Positions 60,610 through 64,000 of a DNA stretch of 64,000 nt are shown one piece after another. The notes beneath the pieces were generated by a model. That model saw only the letters and a program-made list of their open reading frames with translations. It searched no databases and was not told the origin of the DNA. The position numbers and the translations under genes were made by a program. Source of the stretch: Papio anubis. Lineage: Eukaryota > Chordata > Mammalia > Primates > Cercopithecidae. How positions within the stretch are numbered: position 1 is the first letter of the stretch; each line of letters opens with the position of its first letter. Location of the stretch: positions 99,026,043 through 99,090,042 of the forward strand of contig NC_044981.1 in the NCBI RefSeq assembly GCF_008728515.1. The letters are read 5' to 3'.

Positions 60610-60710
60610 TTCTTTTATGATAATGTTAAAGATAATGCATAGGAAGCACCTAGAACAGTGAAATTAGCATGCTGCAAGCTCTACAAGTGGTTGTTCTTGT
60701 TACAGTTATG
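60610..60710 (+). mobile_element. MIR 3' fragment, tentative
   Basis: GATAATGCATAGGAAGCACC and TAGAACAGTGAAATTAGCAT match the MIR 3' part. Confidence 0.5.
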
Positions 60711-61582
60711 GAGTAGATGCTATCACTAGACATATTACCTTGTCTTCCCTGTTCAACCTCCAACTTTGCCTTATTTCACCACGGCCATTTCCACAGTTTC
60801 CAAAATCCTGCAACTCTTACTTTCCACCACACTGGTATAGCAAGAGAGGACTCAAAGTTCCTTGCTTATTTTTCAAATGCTAACTCTTTCAGATACTGCT
60901 TCTACTGATATTATCAAAGTGCTGGATTGGAAAACTTATTCTAAAAAGACATGAACCTTTGGTGACCAATTAAACATAGCTATAAGATATGATACAAGAA
61001 AGTTTAAAAACAAAAAATTATTGTTTTTCATGTACAAATAAGTGTTTCCTGGACATGTGTAGAATTTTTCTTCTGTGCTGACATTCAACAGGGAGTAACA
61101 GTCATTGATCCATTCATCAGTTATAATTTCTTGTGTACTTCCTACGCTTCTTGATCTTCCCAATGACAATATAGGATGATGATGTGTCTACCATCAAAGA
61201 ACAAAATGGCTTTTTTGCGGGGATGTGTCCAAACCAGTTGAAAGTGATCCTCAGCCAATTTTCATGAGTTATATTGCATAAATTGATCATTCACATCTGC
61301 ATATATGCCTCTCCCCCTACACACACACATATGAGAGACAGAGAGAGAGGCCACCATTAGTTAAATAGGAAATGCAAGATGTTTTTAAAATAGGCTGGGT
61401 AAAGTGTATATTTAGATTTCATAACTCCTCAGAATTAACAACTCAGAAGTATATTTATTATTCCATGTTGATTCTGAAATATGTAGCAACCAGGAGAGAA
61501 CTGTGATATTTATTGACTGTCAATGTTTTCAAGTACTGTCTAGCACTGAAGGGCAGCCTTTATTTTCAAGTTGAAGAGAAGA
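60711..61582. other. Unassigned sequence
   Basis: A CA/GA-rich patch lies at 61318-61350. Nothing else recognised. Confidence 0.4.
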
Positions 61583-61715
61583 CAGCACGGCCTAATAGAA
61601 ATTAACTTTTAGAGACAAAAGTTTCTGTTGGGTTCAAATCTGGTTTCATTACTTGCTTTTATGAACCTGAACAAAATAACTTTCCCTATTCACAGTGTTT
61701 TTGTGATCCTCAAGG
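61583..61715 (+). mobile_element. MIR SINE, 5' and core
   Basis: ACAGCACGGCCTAATAGAAA, GTTGGGTTCAAATCTGGTTT (tRNA-like B-box region) and ATGAACCTGAACAAAATAAC follow MIR sense. Confidence 0.65.
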
Positions 61716-62149
61716 ACAATAGTTCACAAGGGTTGTTGGCTTGGGTAGGTAGTGTTGGAAGTAAACTTCTTGTGCCAATTTTTCTGTGTTTAACATTATT
61801 TCTATAATGCAAGTATAATAACTTTTAGAGACTTAATGGATAAAATAAAGAAGCATTTCAATACTGAAATGTATTCAAAATGCACAATGACTGCAAGAAT
61901 GTAGTTATAAATAAACCAGGCCCACCACACTGATAATTTTTCAAATAGATCGACATGATTAACTCAATCTAATGTTATAAACATTAGATTGGATATTACA
62001 GTTGTGTGTGTATATTATCAACTCATTCAACAAACATGTTTAACCAATAAACAATGTTTCAAATACGCTTAGTGCACTTTAGGAAAACCAGTCTGATATA
62101 TAACTAAACAGAATACATATTTGGGCAACATAAAAACTAATATAAGCTG
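61716..62149. other. Unassigned sequence with a palindrome
   Basis: 61965-61991 is a perfect 12-bp inverted repeat (CAATCTAATGTT, spacer ATA, AACATTAGATTG). Confidence 0.6.
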
Positions 62150-62440
62150 AAATTTATTGAAAGCTTACTATATATAACACATGTCCCAAAGTTATCACAT
62201 TTAATCCTGCAACAATCTTATCCAGTGGTACTATCATCATTCCCACAGTACAAATGGGAAAAATAAGGTAGACAATCAAACAGATATGCGAACAACAAAC
62301 CTCGAAATAAAGTTTAAGAAAGTTGCTCAACGTGACCAGGATAACAGAGAGATGAAATCAACCATTATAAAAGTGGTAGTGGAAGAATTTGCACACAGAG
62401 TAGGTAGATCTAGAGTCACTCTTAACCATTCCATGAATAT
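62150..62440 (-). mobile_element. MIR SINE, near full length
   Basis: TTTATTGAAAGCTTACTATA, TTTAATCCTGCAACAATCTT, TACTATCATCATTCCCACAG, AAGAAAGTTGCTCAACGTGA and CTCTTAACCATTCCATGAAT follow the MIR complement, with extra bases near 62275-62310. Confidence 0.7.
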
Positions 62441-62695
62441 CACAGAGGCAGCCTCCATCTGTAAAGCCTCCAATAAAAAGTCTCAATTATAAATTTTTAG
62501 GAATTAGTTCCTAGCAAATATCTTATTCATAAGAGCAGCTAAGATTATCAGTAACTCAATCTGAAAATGTCATTTTTTTCAGTGTCTTAACAACCTAAAA
62601 ATCCAATGAAAGTTCTTCACAACTACTTTTAGGTAAAGAGGGTGATGTATAATCTGTCTAACTTGTCCTTTCACCCCATTCCTATTTTCTGATTG

Positions 62696-62700
<5 letters not shown>
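62441..62700. other. Unassigned spacer
   Basis: Nothing recognised. Confidence 0.4.
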
Positions 62701-62703
<3 letters not shown>

Positions 62704-62752
<49 letters not shown>

Positions 62753-62790
62753 TACACACACACACACAAACATATATATATACATATATC
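62704..62790. repeat. (TA)n(CA)n compound microsatellite
   Basis: 62704-62768 alternates purine and pyrimidine without a break: a TA run of about 26 bp, then a CA run with one TA. A second TA patch follows. The minus-strand frame here is an artefact. Confidence 0.95.
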
Positions 62791-64000
62791 AGAACAAATA
62801 TAAAAGTTTGAAGTGCCTCGAACTAGCAATGTTTTTCTGTGGATACCCATGTATATGGATGAGAAATAAACATAGCCCCAAGACATGATGAAACCTGTAA
62901 GTGATTCCTATCTTTCTCGGCTGTAGACCGTAACTCAGGCTCATGTTAGATTTACTGTGCTGAGGAGCTGCTCTGTGGGGGGATCAGGGTTGCTTCAAGA
63001 TCATCTCTCTAATTAGTTACCTTTTCATCTAAGATTACACCCCAGATTTTATTCCTTTATAATGTCATAGATTAAGAAGCCACATCAGACAGAAAAAAAT
63101 GTGCATTGCATACCGAAAGGTGAATTAAATAATTAGAAAGTGTTGGAGAATAGAAGAACATTAAAGACTGTGCACTTTTGGTTGTTTTGAACACCTTCTG
63201 CCAAGAGTAACTGTACAGCTTACATGAGATTTTCTAAGGATACATTCACCTCAGCATAATCAGAGAAACAGGCAGGGAGAACAGATACATGGTCATCAGC
63301 CTTGTATATTCACTCTGCACATCAGTAGGCTTCAGCAGAAGGTCTGAGAAAAGGCCTCAAAAGGGATGCAGGTGAAGAGTGAGGGGCAGAAGGAGATGCA
63401 GTAGCACTACTCCTGAGAAGCAGAGGCCTAGACTGATCTCTTCTCATTCAAAGATGAGTGAAGAGAAAAAAAATAGCATGAGGTTTATTAAAAAAACTCT
63501 GAAAAAACAAAATATAGAGATAATGTATTGAGGATATAGAAGAACATATTTTGGTTAATGATTTAGAGGCAAAACCATAGTACTTAGAAAGCATAGTATT
63601 TAGAAATAGATATATTTATATACACACATACACACACACATACATACATATATATGTATATATATAAATAGACATAAGTTCACAGCATGGAATGTAAATG
63701 GCTTTTGGCTAGCTGCTTAAAACCTCTCTTGAAAATTCCCAGGAAATCATTGTAAATAACAAAATACAATATCAAATACTGTATTTGGCAAGTTACAGAC
63801 TTACTACTGATGAAATCTGTAGGCATATTTCAAAATTGTAAGCAATTTCAGGGCATTAACAATAACTAAAAGGGAAGTAGAGGTAAATACATGAGAAAAA
63901 TAACAAAACATTACTCAACTCTAGGGTTTAGGCACTGTAGCATCTTCATGGTATGGAGATAGCCAAACAACCAGCATGAGACACAAAGGTGGTGCTTGTT
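62791..64000. other. Unassigned sequence with a microsatellite
   Basis: 63610-63672 is a CA/TA/CATA microsatellite. 62930-63440 is more balanced in composition. No gene recognised up to the window edge. Confidence 0.4.

Noticed and set aside
62671..62886. Frame with VCVCVYVCVCVCVYIYIYIY
   Set aside because: Direct translation of the CA/TA microsatellite.

Overview
This is mammalian, more precisely primate, nuclear DNA. It is AT-rich and packed with Alu, L1, L2 and MIR copies, with no compact gene arrangement and no convincing protein-coding exon, tRNA, rRNA, snRNA or CRISPR array. Two Alu copies (8151-8452 and 56426-56722) carry the AluY variants I associate with Old World monkeys: GGCCGGATCT in place of the human-type GGCGCGATCT, CTTGAGCC/GGCTCAAGCC at the head, and AGATCTGGCCACTGC. 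A cercopithecid (macaque/baboon type) is therefore more likely than human or ape. The window is best read as intergenic or deep-intronic sequence. The open reading frames in it are short and come from repeats or chance.

Layout. 1-5 kb: T-rich then A-rich ancient LINE-like sequence, a 55-bp purine/pyrimidine-alternating (TG)n(CG)n tract and an AluJ. 5.9-10.8 kb: a long minus-strand L1M split by a monkey-type AluY with a clear target-site duplication. 10.8-18.4 kb: MaLR-like LTR remnants, L2, three Alus, a MADE1 hairpin element and an unexplained 78-bp direct duplication. 18.4-26 kb: old L1 pieces and several L2 fragments, some tail-to-tail. 26.2-28.0 kb: a long inverted repeat (about 360-bp arms, about 1.1-kb spacer) of unrecognised origin. 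28-33.4 kb: L1M pieces, a twin-primed (5'-inverted) L1PA, and an AluY and an AluS side by side. 33-47.9 kb: mostly unassigned, with MIR/L2 scraps and short tandem duplications. 47.9-50.8 kb: MIR, L1M, MIR, MER5A-like, MIR. 52-54.6 kb: AluS and a long L2. 56.3-59.2 kb: a nested stack in which an older plus-strand L1M was split by a younger minus-strand L1 that itself holds two Alus. 60-64 kb: a MIR cluster and long TA/CA microsatellites.

I found no new functional system. The features most worth a second look are the long inverted repeat at 26.2-28.0 kb, the 78-bp duplication at 16.5 and 18.3 kb, and the MADE1 hairpin. Subfamily names come from memory of consensus sequences, with no database search. 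Boundaries of old repeats are approximate, to tens of bases.
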